A stretch of DNA of 64,000 nucleotides, taken from assembly GCA_023512835.1 (NCBI GenBank), contig CM042087.1, positions 11,011,715 through 11,075,714 on the forward strand, read 5' to 3'. The translations under genes and the position numbers were made by a program. The stretch is from Taxillus chinensis. Its lineage: Eukaryota; Streptophyta; Magnoliopsida; Santalales; Loranthaceae. The notes under the pieces were generated by a model. That model saw only the letters and a program-made list of their open reading frames with translations. It did not search any database and was not told the origin of the DNA. Shown one piece after another: positions 18,833-29,927 of the stretch; position 1 is the first letter of the stretch, and each line of letters opens with the position of its first letter.

Positions 18833-18862
18833 ATTCATATAGGTGTGACCTCCTATATGAAT
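18833..18862 (+). repeat. 11-bp-arm inverted repeat in E LTR
   Basis: ATTCATATAGG, loop TGTGACCT, CCTATATGAAT. It matches the A-family hairpin at 16039-16068 with one compensating base-pair change. The E 3' LTR copy has lost one C from the right arm (about 25190). Confidence 0.85.
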
Positions 18863-19224
18863 GTTGGCCTTCAATGGCGTTTTGGTGTGATTTTCGAGGT
18901 TGGGTGGTTAGTGCATGTTAAGTGTTCGATAAAATGCCTGTGTGAATATGCCTGTGTGAATATGCCTGTGTGTATGCTCGAACGTGTTTGAAATAATGCC
19001 TGTGAGGCTATGCATATTATGTGTTTGAAATAATATCCGTGTGGCCGGGTTTGTGAGCCTTGTGAATATATGCATGCTAAGTGTTCGACGTTATTCCCAT
19101 TTGACTAAGCATATTAAGTGTTTGATGTTATGCTTGTATGGCCTTATGTGTTGCGTGTTTGCTTGTACACCCGGTGGTCGTGGAAGCCCGAGACTGTTTT
19201 GTGTTAGCTTGTGAGGTCGTGGAA

Positions 19225-19340
19225 ACTATGCCTGAGAGGCGGTTAAACTATTTGCCTGAGAGGCGATTAAATCATTGGCCTGAAGAGGCGGTTAAATCAC
19301 TTGAATCATTGGCCTGAAGAGGCGGTTAAATCACTTGTGG
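19225..19340 (+). repeat. CCTGA(A)GAGGCGGTTAAATC VNTR in E LTR
   Basis: Four units of about 25-38 bp, with GCCTGAGAGGCGGTTAAAC or GCCTGAAGAGGCGGTTAAAT as core. The 3' LTR (25570-25720) has five. The arrays occupy the same LTR position as the unrelated repeats of solo LTR F. Confidence 0.8.
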
Positions 19341-19838
19341 TTAAAGTGTTAGCTTGTGTGAATGTAGAAATGATTGTATTTTGCTGGTGGTTTGTTATTA
19401 TATCTGTTGGAACGTATCACGACACCGCACTCGTACACATGTCATGTAGATGCTAGGAGCACGGGATGGGTTGGGGAGACATGATCCCCTGCGAGCCGTG
19501 GTTGCTCACCCCTCCTACTGTGGTGTGTTTTCTTGCAGGAACCTACAGGCGTTAGGTGGGAACACCTAGGTGGAGGAGTTCCGTTTTGTGGCTTTGTTTT
19601 ATGTTATGTAATTTGTGTTATGTAATTTCGTTGAGGCCTTGTAACCCCAACGGGGAGATTTCGTAATGATGTTTGAAACATAATAAAGGCATGTGGTTTG
19701 AATTTAATAATTATGTGATTTTGGTGTCTGAAAATAAAATGTGAAGTGTATGTTGTATCCTACCCCTTTATCCAAAACCGGGTAAAGGGAGGGTCACGTT
19801 CCGGTCTCCTCGGGTTGGAATACCGGGGCGTGACAATA

Positions 19839-19850
19839 TGGTATCAGAGC
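19839..19850 (+). promoter_or_regulatory. primer-binding site of element E
   Basis: TGGTATCAGAGC, the canonical initiator-tRNA-Met site and the best preserved PBS in the window, three bases after the LTR end. Confidence 0.92.
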
Positions 19851-22800
19851 ATGGTCTAGTTGGCCTAGGGTAGTGGGCGGACTCGGTTATCTTGGGTCCT
19901 TTGGAGGAGCCTGGAGGGACGTGCCTGATCAACACGGTCCTCTTGGAGCCTCCAAGGTGTACTTGGGGTAGTCCAGTCTTGTGGTAGGATTTGCATGCAT
20001 TGGCATTAGGGCACTAGTTGCATATGTTGCTCATGTGTGATCGTGTGGGAACCGTGATTAAGTCGTATATGTCGTAAGAATGCATGAATAACGTGATAAA
20101 GTGTTAATCGTGCAACTCGATCTTTTGTGGTAATTTGAACATGAAAGCAAGGAAAAGAAATTGTGGAATTGAAACCGTGTGCTTGGAAACTTGAGGCCTA
20201 TGAACTGTTAACAAAAAAAATTAAATAAATTAAATATACAATAATGTTGGTGTTCTGTGAATGGTTGAGCATGTGATTTGTTTGGTACTGTGTGAAATAA
20301 GAGTGGTTATGAGCAATGCAATGGAATGTAAAATTGGTATAGTCTGTTAAATGTGAACCTATGGACTTGTGTGGCAATAACGCGTGTTATAACTGAAGCT
20401 ACTTAGTCGGTAGCAGTCTCGCGATTGTTGAGATCATTTAGTGTTAATCTGGAGTGCTACCTTTTCGCTTAACCAATGTTTCTGGAAACTATAAGCCGTG
20501 CGACTATTGAGGTAACGAGAGGAGGCCGCGACCCAGGTTGGGCAAGTGAGAGAGCTCCAGGCTAAAGGTGATAGACTAATCACGGCGAGAGGTTGGCGTC
20601 TTGAGCTCGATTATTCCAGAGGTGAGGGATGCAATTTGACAACTGATCAGGAGCGAGGTACGCCGAGAGTTGTCAGCCCTCAACACTCCCGTTTGAGTCC
20701 TGTTTCTCAAAAGATTACGCTTGTTGTGGACAACCGGGGACCTTGGAACAGAGAGTGTGCCAAGAAGCGACCGGTGTTACCTCTCGTGGAAAAGTAGGAC
20801 GTCTTCGTACAATCTATTTTAGTAGGACCAGGAGTGATGCTAGGGGACTGGCTCGGCGAGCTAGGGGTAAAGCTCAACGCCGAGTCCCGATTTGGAGGCA
20901 AGAGGACTACCTAGTGAGGCCAGGTGGAAGAGCAAGACAGAAATTCACCTGGTGGAATCGTGCCCCTTTGGTGGGTTGTCGGTTGAGTCTCGTCCTGGTT
21001 TATGTGAGGCTGGGTGGACCCTATCGTGTCCCGTTTCGGTTAGCATTTCGAATGGATGTGGGTGGTGACCTATTAGGAGATATAGATTCATAACGCTAGA
21101 AGAATAATAAGTAACTAATGAATATATATGGGTGTTGATTTTGCATGTGAGTGGTATTCAACTTTGGCACGTGTTGCTAATTAGAGTAACCAAATCTTGT
21201 AGGCTACCTTTTTCCAATGGGAGGGAATTTAGATTGGCTAGCTAGTAGAGCTTGAGGTGTGAAGTGATGGCTTGTGGGTTATTATGTGACACCTCCTTGG
21301 CAACCTTGATTAATAGAAATATGTGCTTAAGCGAGATAGAGGTATGTGTTGGAGTACTACTTGAAAGGGGTATTCTTATGGTTACCTTTCTTTTCCAAGC
21401 GTTGTGGTTGAGGGGAAAACGCAGCCTAGTATAGCCTGCTCTTAGAGTCCTTGAAGTGTTATCTTGTTGGCTAGAGTGGTCGTTGCAAGTTCTTGGCTAG
21501 TAACTATATAGGTGTTCGGGTTCTCGGATGGTCAAGCGGTGGCCATGTGTCATGTTTGTCGAGTGTGAAAGACCATGAGTGATATTCTTAGAACATGTTG
21601 TGAAATGGGGATGCACACGTGTAAAATGTGAAGTGTTCTGGAGCTCAACTATCGGTTGTGAGTGGGTTTCAAGGGTCGTGCCCGATGCATCCAATTGGTA
21701 AAAAGAGGTAAGCAAGTGAGATTTGGCAGGCCTTGTTCGGGCTTTTTACCCACATCCTGGAAAACATTTCTCTAGGGGCCGCGGGTGTGCTTTTGCATGG
21801 TAAGGCCATTCCTTTGGTCTCGTATCTTGAGGAGAAGGTGTAAAAAAAAACATTGGTACGTTCTACTCGTCAGGAGTCTTGTGTTTCGTTGCATGTGTTG
21901 AGAATGTGCGAGAAAATGTGGCATTGTGTTGTTGTATGTATTGCATAAGTGGTAGAGGTATATAGCGGAGTTGCTACGTGTGGGTGTTGCGACACATATG
22001 CGTAGAGAAGGATGAGGCATGGTGTATTGGTATAGTAACCGTGGTGTGAGGATGAGGAAGAGTGTTAGAAGTGATGGTTGTTTATGTTCTTCCTTGTCTG
22101 GTGTTATTAAACTGTTGGTAAGTTAAAAAAAAAGGGGGGGTTGTTTGATCCCCCGAATTGAGTCGACTGGCGTTTTTGCTTGGAAGGGGTATTAGTGCTA
22201 CTCCTTAGGGAGTGATTTATGTCGGGCGGATGTCACAAAGGTGCATGTTTTAGAGCAAAGTGCTGGTAGGCGGATGACCTACATTTGTGCTCTTGAAAAC
22301 CTTTCAGGTACGGTATCACGCGGTAAGGGGAGATGGTTCACGCTATCAAGGTGTTGGTGTGTTTGGGAACTACGTGAAGGTCCCGAATCAGGCGTTTGCA
22401 TGTCTTGTTTCCTGCGCCACCCGGAGGAATTGCGGTGATCACATTAAGGCGAGGCTAGAGCCGGAGCATTTCTTGGTCGGTTTGAGTGTTTTGTTGGTGT
22501 GTTGAGATAGGACGTGATGGTTGGTATAGCAGGGTCAGTGGGCCATAAGGTGGAGTATGTCCTGGAGGCAAAGGATTCCTTTGTGACCTGTGAGTGGTGA
22601 CACCGAGGATTCCGTTATTGTCATGTTGCAGGTAGGAGACTTTTCCAGGGTGGAGAGAACTACGTTGTTGGCAACTACCCGGCGTCAAAGAATTCTGTCG
22701 CATGGAATGTCCTGGCCGATCGAGTAAGGCGTTATCACTTGGGTTGTAACATAAGCCTCAATTAGTGACAGTTGTGTGGGCCCTTGGTGGATCCCTATCG

Positions 22801-24200
22801 ACCATAGTTAGGGAGGTGTTATTTATGTGACGTTCTGGTTCAAGGGATTCTTTAGTAGATTCTCAACATTGGTGACTGGTGTTAGCCCGATAGTAGCTTT
22901 TTGGTCTTGTCGTGGTTGTGTATGGCACTGAATTTGTCATCCCTGGACTCCATTGGGCGTCATGTTAACTGTAACTGAATGGAAACTTCATCCTAGTATA
23001 GTCGTGTCCTGGATTGTAAGTTGTGGAGGGCCATCATTGGTGTTGGTTGTATTTCATTGTGACCTCATGGTGCTTTGTAAGGGTGCGGTCTACATCTGGG
23101 GTGTGTGCTGCGTGGTAAATTGTTGGTGTCTGTTGCATCCAATCTTAGTGGTGGGTTACTATTGGGGTACCTTTAATTGGGGAGTGTTGCTTCTATTGGG
23201 ATGCACTTAGGCTGATGGTGTTGGCCTTGTTCGATTGTCGGGGTCTTAGCAAATCTATGGGAGGTTTCTCGACCTCATTGTTGTCGACTTGCTCACGTGA
23301 GTTGTTGTCGGCACGCTAATTGGCCAAGCTCTAGTTCTTGTTGTGATCATGGGTGTTATGTGTTGCTTTGATCTTCTCGTGATGCTTACTACTTGATTTC
23401 TCTTTTCGGGGACGAACGGTCCAGAGGTGGGAAGGTTGTGAGGAAACTCCCTGCGGATGAGTTTGTATGGTGTCGACGAGTGGGTAGTGGAACGTTAAAC
23501 GTGTAGTGGTGTTTTGTTTGTGCCTTGTTCCTTGTAGTGGTGTTTATGATGTGAGTTGGTCGGTGACCTATGTGATTTGTTAAACGTACGTGTTGGGGAT
23601 GGGCGTATATGTCGTACACCGTCGTGACGTGAATACTTGTGACATGTGTTAGGTGAGGAGAACAAGGGTTGTTGGTGAGATTAGAATATGTGTTTCCTTA
23701 TCATCGTTGTGTTGTATTGGGTCCTGTGGGTACGTGCCTTCATGTGTGTTATTGTGTGATATCTTCATTCGCGGGTATGTGAATGGTTGTGGACGATGTG
23801 CATCAGCATGTGCATTATGGAAAGTGTATTGTCTTTTCGCGGACGACACGTCCTAAGGAGGAAATATGGAAACGCGAATCCATGATGCGTGAGCAACCCC
23901 GAGTTGTTCGAGGACGAACAATCTTAAGGGTGGAGGGGTGGCTGTTGGATGGTGTATTTGTATTTCCTTTCGACTTTTGACTTTAATTTATATTGAATGT
24001 GTTAATGAAATGTGCTTGTGATGGGTATTTGTGACATGTGGATGTGTTTCCATAGATTGTGATGCATGTGGTTATGGACTGTGGTGGCACTATGTTATGT
24101 GCTATTGTGTACAATGTGCGGTGTATGACCCATTTGGGTGTTGTGGCTCGTTGTGTGGCAAATGGGTAGCTTGTGTTTGTTTTCCTCGTATGTCATTTCT
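19851..24200 (+). other. E internal region, no recognisable protein
   Basis: I looked for zinc knuckles, DTG, RT IDD, RNase H and DDE motifs in the reading frames and found none. The longest plus frame (20546-20797) starts VRELQAKGDRLI-like and could be a relic of a gag coiled coil, but this is weak. The leader up to about 20015 is clearly homologous to A-I's. Four degenerate TTCGAGGACGAA...AAGGNGG modules, resembling polypurine tracts, lie at about 23403, 23838, 23910 and 24205. Confidence 0.7.
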
Positions 24201-24233
24201 TTTCGAGGACGAAAAGTCTTAAGGGGGAGAGGA
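24201..24233 (+). promoter_or_regulatory. polypurine tract of element E
   Basis: CGAGGACGAAAAGTCTTAAG is followed by GGGGAGAGGA directly abutting the 3' LTR start at 24234. The identical stretch precedes A-I's 3' LTR. It primes plus-strand DNA synthesis. Confidence 0.88.
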
Positions 24234-24914
24234 TGTAATGACCCGTGTGTAACCCGTGTGTAAGAAGTTAACCACAAACACCTTGGATGTTGGTGCACAA
24301 GTTTGAGGTAAGAGATGAGCCCAAGAGGGGACTTTTGGGAGGTGCATGTGACAAGTGATAACGTACCTTTATGCCCTATGAAGATGCTATGCGTTTACAG
24401 GCGGTTTTAAGTTTGTTTTGGCTGACCTTGAAGCTCACTTTTGACCTAGTAGATGGCCTCAAACAATTGGCGTGCAAGAACAAAAGTTTCTTAGAATGAG
24501 GCCCTTTACCTACCACAGAAATTTCAGAGCATTTGGAGCTACACGTGAATTCACCCATTTTACATGCAAGCATATTTTTGCTTCTCGGACCTCTAGAAGA
24601 TGCAAGGGGTGAAGTTTGAGTGCATTTGGAGCTGCACGCCAATTGGGGAATTGGCGTTCAAATTGGCGTGCAAGCATGTTTTTGCATGGTTATCTTGGTT
24701 TTGTCATTCTAATGATTTTTCCCCAAAGGACCATGTTGGAATTGTGGATATTTTGGCGTGTATGGAAGCGAGAAGGTGGTAGCTTGTGTAATCAAAACTA
24801 CGTCATTTTGATCCTGGGTTTCACTTAATCAAAACTACGTCGTTTTGATAATGGGAGGTCTATATAAGGATGAGGAGACTCCTTGTTCTAGGGTTAGGGT
24901 TCTTTTCAGCCGTC

Positions 24915-24987
<73 letters not shown>

Positions 24988-26213
24988 AGGAAGGAGAGCT
25001 GCTGGCTTGCTGCCGGAGCGTCGTGCGTGGGGAAGACAACGTCTAGCGTGGAAGCAAGAGCTGGAGGACGTTTTCAAGGTAGGGGTTCTGTCTCACCTGG
25101 TCTATTCCGGGGTTAGGCCCTGTGTAGAGGGTTTCTCGAGTTTCTATTGTTATTGTTATATTATTTATATGTAAATTCATATAGGTGTGACCTCTATATG
25201 AATGTTGGCCTTCGTGGCGCTTTGGTGTGATTTCGAGGTTGGGTGGTTAGTGCATGTTAAGTGTTCGATAAAATGCCTTGTGTGAATATGCCTGTGTGAA
25301 TATGCATGTGTGTATGCTCGAACGTGTTTGAAATAATGCCTGTGAGGCTATGCATATTATGTGTTTGAAATAATATCTGTGTGGCTGGGTTTGTGAGCCT
25401 TGTGAATATATGCATGCTAAGTGTTCGACGTTATTCCCGTGTGACTAAGCATATTAAGTGTTTGATGTTATGCTTGTATGGCCTTATGTCTTTGCGTGTT
25501 TGCTTGTACATCCGGTGGCCGTGGAAGCCCGGGGACTGTTTTCTTGTTAGCCTTGTGAGGTTGTGGAAACTATGCCTGAGAGGCGGTTAAACTATTTGCC
25601 TGAGAGGCGGTTAAATCATTGGCCTGAAGAGGCGGTTAAATCACTTGAATCATTGGCCTGAAGAGGCGGTTAAATCACTTGAATCATTGGACCGAAGAGG
25701 CGGTTAAATCACTTGTGGTTAAAGTGTTAGCTTGTGTGAATGTAGAAATGATTGTATTTTGCTGGTGGTTTGTTATTATATTTGTTGGAATGTATCACGA
25801 CACCGCACTCGTACACATGTCATGTAGATGCTAGGAGCACGGGATGGGTTGGGGAGACATGATCCCTACCGAGCTGTGGTTGCTCACCCCTCCTACCGTG
25901 GTGTGTTTTCTTGCAGGAACCTACAGGTGTTAGGTGGGAACACCTAGGTGGAGGAGTTCCGTTTTGTGGCTTTGTTTTATATTATGTAATTTGTGTTATG
26001 TAATTTCGTTGAGGCCTTTTAACCCCAGCGGGGAGATTCTCGTAATGAAGTTTGAAACATAATAAAGGCATGTGGTTTGAATTTAATAATTATGTGATTT
26101 TGGTCTCGAAAATAAAATGTGAAGTGTATGTTGTATCCTACCCCTTTATCCAAAACCAGGTAAAGGGAGGGTCACGTTCCGGTCTCCTCGGGTTGGAAAA
26201 TCGGGGCGTGACA
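24234..26213 (+). mobile_element. E 3' LTR (1980 bp)
   Basis: Colinear with 17912-19835. U3 hairpin 2 is at 24636-24657; the first ACGT palindrome carries ACGTCATTTT in place of ACGTCGTTTT, a C-to-T type change on the opposite strand. TATA at 24861-24867, GA run at 24917-24984, followed by target duplication GGACC. Confidence 0.93.
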
Positions 26214-26218
26214 GGACC

Positions 26219-27150
26219 TCAGGGGAGAGATCCTAAACGAGGTGCGTCAGGAGATGATGGCACGACAGGCGGTGCCACCCTCTCCACCCCGTGAGGCGGA
26301 ACCTCCATGTAGGCGGGAAGTGCCGGTGAGGCGGGAAGAGGGAGACGTGTTGACGCAGTTCCGAAAGGAACATCCACCAAGGTTCAAGGGAGGAGCCGAA
26401 CCTTTAGGAGCGAGAGCACCTGGCGGCAGATCGAGCATGTGTTCTCCTTTCTTCGACCCTGGGAGGAAGACAAAGTGAGACTAGCAGTCCGGCGGTTGGA
26501 GGAGGAAGCCTTGGAATGGTGGCTTAGCATCTCAGGAAGCCGGGACATGGAGACCATGGCCTGGGATGAGTTCCTCCAGTTGTTCCATGAGGAGTTCTTT
26601 CCCGAGTCATTGTGGTGGCGAAGCGGGAGGAGTTCGGCAGCTGAAGCAGGGATCGCGCTCAGAAGCAGAGTATGAGCGAGATTTTCGGGGGCTGAGTCGG
26701 TTTGCTCCGAAGCAATATCGAGGGAGGACTTGAAGGCCCATAAGTTTACCATGGGTCTCAAACCTGCCCTGAAGCAAAGGGTGGAGATGTCGCGATCGAA
26801 GACCTATGTTGAAGTCGTGGACACCGCCAAGATTGTTGAGAGAGGATTAGAGGAAGGAAAACAGGCTCACCAGGAGCGGATGGGGCAGAGCGCGCGCGAC
26901 AAGCACGGTGAAACCAAGAGGCGAAGGTTGAGCCCGGGAGTGGGACTTTTCCCAAGGATAGGGGCCAAGCTTCAATGGCTCGCCCGGATCTCGTTACTTT
27001 GGAGGACAGGGGAGTCTTTGCGGGAACTTCCCAAGCGGGTGTACCTATTGTGGCCTGTCATGGCACGTCAAACGTGAGTGCCCCAAGCAAGACTTGACGT
27101 GTCGCATGTGGGAAGGTGGGACACATCAGCAAGGTGTGTTTCAAGCAAGG
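26219..27150 (+). pseudogene. A-I gag, second fragment with zinc knuckles
   Basis: Continues gag after element E: GEILNEVRQEMMARQAV, then the capsid-like VRLAVRRLEEEALEWWLSI and WDEFLQLFHEEFFPES (about 26500-26600), FTMGLKPALKQRVEM and the basic tail DKHGETKRRRLSPG. Knuckle 1 at 27040-27081 is intact (CTYCGLSWHVKREC). Knuckle 2 (about 27097-27140) is split by a small deletion so that its N-terminal half and GHISKVCF lie in different frames. Gag builds the virus-like particle. Confidence 0.85.
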
Positions 27151-27800
27151 GCAACGGCGGGGAGCTGGAAGCTTAGCACAAGGGAGCAGGGGTGGGACCC
27201 AATTTCAGGCCCCAGCCCCTAAGCCGGCACATTCGTGGCAGGCCGGCCAGGCTGGTTCCGGTCACACTAGGCCACAGGGGGAGAGGCAACCACAAGGAGG
27301 ATCGGAGGGGCGTCCCGTGGCTGGACGCAGAGGAGCAAAAGGGAAGGCAAGTGAAGCTAGTGGTGGGGCAGGCCAAGGCAGAGTGTTTGCGCTTACCTCA
27401 AGACCAGGTGAAATGGAGGATTTACCATCACCCTCCGAGGAAGGTGGGGCTGGACCTTCGGTGGTTCGAGGTACTATTCTAATATCTCGCACCGTTGTTG
27501 CCGCATTGTTTGATACCGGAGCTTCGTGTTCCCTGATTGCTAAGTCCTTGGTGGAGAGCCTTGGACTTGATTGTGTGGAAGCCGATAGACCTCGAGGGTC
27601 GAGTCCCCAATGGGAGGTGTGGAGTTGATCCACCAAATGTGTCGAGAGTGTGCGCTTACGATAGGAGAGGTTGACCTCTCATTTGATTTGTACGTAATGC
27701 CCATGAGGACTTTTAGTTTGATTTTGGGGATGGATGGTTAATGGCCTTTCAGGCTAAGATTGACTGCTATAGGCGACGAGTATCATTTACTACACCCACA
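27116..27800 (+). pseudogene. A-I aspartic protease region
   Basis: The frame from 27116 to 27628 carries a Gly/Pro/Gln-rich linker after Gag, then SVVRGTILISRTVVAALFDTGAS, in which DTGAS (27512-27526) is the intact aspartic-protease active site, followed by CSLIAKSLVESLGL. The frame breaks at 27628 but protease resumes with IGEVDLSFDLYVMP and SLILGMDG in the next frame (about 27670-27740). The protease matures Gag-Pol. A-II has lost this DTG through an inserted base. Confidence 0.85.
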
Positions 27801-27919
27801 GGATCTTCCTGTACCCTAGTGGGTGAATGGGATAGGAATGCCTGGGAGAGCTGGACCGACGAGGGAGCTATGGGGCAATATTACCCATAGGCTTGCCACC
27901 CTAACCTTTGAGGGGGAAG

Positions 27920-28437
27920 GTAACTTAGAAAAAAGGGTGTGGCCAAATGTTGTCGAAAATTTCCAGGATGTCTTTCCTGGGGAGTTGTTGGAGTTGCCTC
28001 CACACGAAGTATCGAGTTCACGGTTGAACTGTTGCCAGGGGTCGGACCCATCTCACAAGTAGCATACCGGATGGGATCTGGCTGAGTTGCGGGAGCTTCG
28101 AAGCAAATAAAGGAACTGGGAGATAAAGGTTTTATCCATCCTAGTACCTCACCTTGGGGTGCACCGGTCTTGTTTGCTAAGAAGGCAGATGGTTCGTTGC
28201 GACTTTGCATTGATTATCGTAAGTTGAATCAAGTAACAAGAAAGAACAAATACCCTTTGCCGCGGATCGATGACTTATTCGACCAGTTGAGTGGAGCACG
28301 GTGGTTCTCAAAAATCGATCTGCGTTTGGGATATCATCAATTGAGGGTCGGGAGCGAAGACATCCCTAAGACGGCGTTCAGGTGCAGATACGGACACTAT
28401 GAGTGGTTAGTGATGCCTTTTGGGCTCACGAACGCAC
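27920..28437 (+). pseudogene. A-I reverse transcriptase, N-terminal half
   Basis: [18 protein letters not shown] leads into RT, with a frameshift near 28000. The frame from 28170 reads [69 protein letters not shown] and FGLTNAL, all conserved chromovirus RT motifs; the Asp of SKIDLR is the first catalytic Asp. It ends at 28437 where solo LTR F is inserted, and resumes at about 30362. Confidence 0.9.
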
Positions 28438-28924
28438 TGTCACGCCACGGATTTCCAACCCGAGGAAACCGGTACGTGACTCCCCTTTTTACCCACACGG
28501 AGGGCAAAGGGGTTAGGATACAAACCAAGAATTGAACATTTTAAACATTCACAACACATTCAAGAAAAATAAAGTCCATCAAGCGGTCCACAAACCAAAT
28601 CGGTCTTTAGTACAAAGTCTTCTTTTCAATCCATCCCCATTGGGGTTACATCGGTTCCCATAATAAAATAACATAAACAATAAAATAAATAAGGTCTTCC
28701 ACCTTGGGGTCCCACCTAACGCCTGTAGGTTCCTGTAAAGAAAACAACATGGTAGGAGGGGTGAGCAACCACGACTCAGTAGGGATCATGTCTCCCCAAC
28801 CCATCCCATGCACCTAATATCTACATGCCTTGTGTACAAGTGTCGTGTCGTGATACAATTATTCCACCAGATATAGTTACAGGCTATAACAAGAAACACA
28901 ATCATACATGGGCTGGTACATAAA

Positions 28925-29170
28925 CACTCCCGGGCTCCCACACCACCGGGTTTCAAGAACAGTCCCGGGCTTCCACAGCCACCGGGTTCCACAAACAGTC
29001 CCGGGCTTCCACACCACCGGGTTCCACAACGATCCCGGGCTTCCACGGCCACCGGGTTCCACAAAACAGTCCCGGGCTTCCACAGCCACCATGTTCCACA
29101 AAATAGTCCCAGGCTTCCACGGCCATCGGGTTCCACAAAACAGTCCCGGGCTTCCACACCCACCGAGTGT
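28925..29170. repeat. 37-bp GC-rich VNTR in F, about 7 units
   Basis: Units of the form CCCGGGCTTCCAC + RGCCACCGGGTTCCACAAAACAGT recur at about 28927, 28963, 28998, 29033, 29069, 29106 and 29142. They create a misleading Gly/Pro/Cys-rich reading frame on the minus strand. Confidence 0.9.
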
Positions 29171-29321
29171 ACAAGCAAACACGCAAGCACACATGGCCAT
29201 ACAGGCATAACATCAAATACTTAGTATGCTTAGTCACACAAGAATAACATCGAACACTTAGCATGCATATATCCACAAGCTCATAAACCCAGCCACACAG
29301 ACATAATCTAACACACCTGGA

Positions 29322-29508
29322 CGTGCGTGGCCTCACAGGCATTACCTCAAACACATATCATGCACGGCCTCACAGGCATTACCTCAAACACATAACATGC
29401 ACGGCCTCACAGGCATTACCTCAAACACATAACATGCACGGCCTCACAGGCATTACCTCAAACACATAACATGCACGGCCTCACAGGCATAATGTCAAAC
29501 ACTTGGCA
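29322..29508. repeat. 37-bp VNTR in F, 5 units
   Basis: CACGGCCTCACAGGCATTAC + CTCAAACACATAACATG repeats at exactly 37-bp intervals (CCTCACAGGCAT at about 29331, 29368, 29405, 29442, 29479). Middle units are almost identical, which implies recent expansion. It is the inverted counterpart of the TTTGAAATAATGCCTGTGAGGC repeats in A and E. Confidence 0.92.
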
Positions 29509-29850
29509 GGCATATATACATATATCCAAACAACACGCCATTGAAGGCCAACATTCATATAGGAGATCACACCTATATGAATTTACATATAAATAGTATG
29601 ATAACAAGGACAATATCCAACGGGTAATTCACCACAGGGCCTAACCCCGGATCGGGTATAAGAAAATAGAACCCCTACCTTAATGAAGATCCTCCTTGCT
29701 CCCGCGTTAGATGCCGTCCTCCCCACGCAAGATGCTCTGGCAAAGAACGCCAGCTTCTCCCCCCTTTCCCTCTCTCTAGCTCTCTCTCTCTCCACGACGG
29801 CCGCAGTGGGTGAAAAACCCCTAACCCTAGAACAAGGACTCTCCTCATCC

Positions 29851-29927
29851 TTATATAGGCCTTCCACTATCAAAACGACGTAGTTTTGATTAAGTGAAAC
29901 CCAGGATCAAAACGACATAGTTTTGAT
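29851..29927 (-). promoter_or_regulatory. F LTR promoter: doubled ACGT palindrome and TATA
   Basis: Inverted copies at 29906-29927 and 29869-29890, then TTATATA (29851-29857) reading leftwards. The recombination point between A-like and E-like sequence falls at or between these two copies. Confidence 0.75.

Larger units (their letters stand above)
17912..19835 (+). mobile_element. E 5' LTR (1924 bp)
   Basis: It contains a U3 hairpin 1 (18220-18246), hairpin 2 (18323-18344), a doubled ACGT palindrome (18478-18499 and 18515-18536), TATA at 18548, a GA run at 18604-18644, a hairpin in R/U5 (18833-18862) and two VNTRs. The 3' copy is about 56 bp longer, largely through a longer GA run and an extra CTGAAGAGGCGGTTAAATCA unit. 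Confidence 0.93.
17912..26213 (+). mobile_element. E: complete LTR element lacking recognisable gag-pol (LARD-like)
   Basis: LTRs at 17912-19835 and 24234-26213 both begin TGTAATGACC and end GGGGCGTGACA. The flanking 5 bp are GGACC on both sides (17907-17911 and 26214-26218), a perfect target duplication inside A-I gag. It has a canonical PBS and a polypurine tract, but the 4.4 kb between them encodes no protease, RT, RNase H or integrase that I can find. This matches the class called large retrotransposon derivatives. Its LTRs and leader resemble family A, so A-type proteins are the likely helper. Confidence 0.9.

Noticed and set aside
18575..18874. Arg/Glu- or Ser/Leu-rich frames across GA runs (also 24835-25174, 29583-29873, 62223-62805)
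   Set aside because: These are artefacts of dinucleotide microsatellites, which lack stops in several frames.
20546..21093. Possible gag in element E (two overlapping plus frames)
   Set aside because: No capsid motif or zinc knuckle was found; Arg-rich composition alone is not enough. Mentioned only as a weak possibility in the E internal region.
28786..29208. Open frames on the minus strand with repeated CGSPGLF-type peptides
   Set aside because: They are translations of the 37-bp VNTR in solo LTR F; every frame stays open because of the repeat, and there is no related protein.
29322..29508. Regular 37-bp repeats that look at first like a CRISPR array
   Set aside because: The units are contiguous with no unique spacers, lie in an LTR and the host is a plant.
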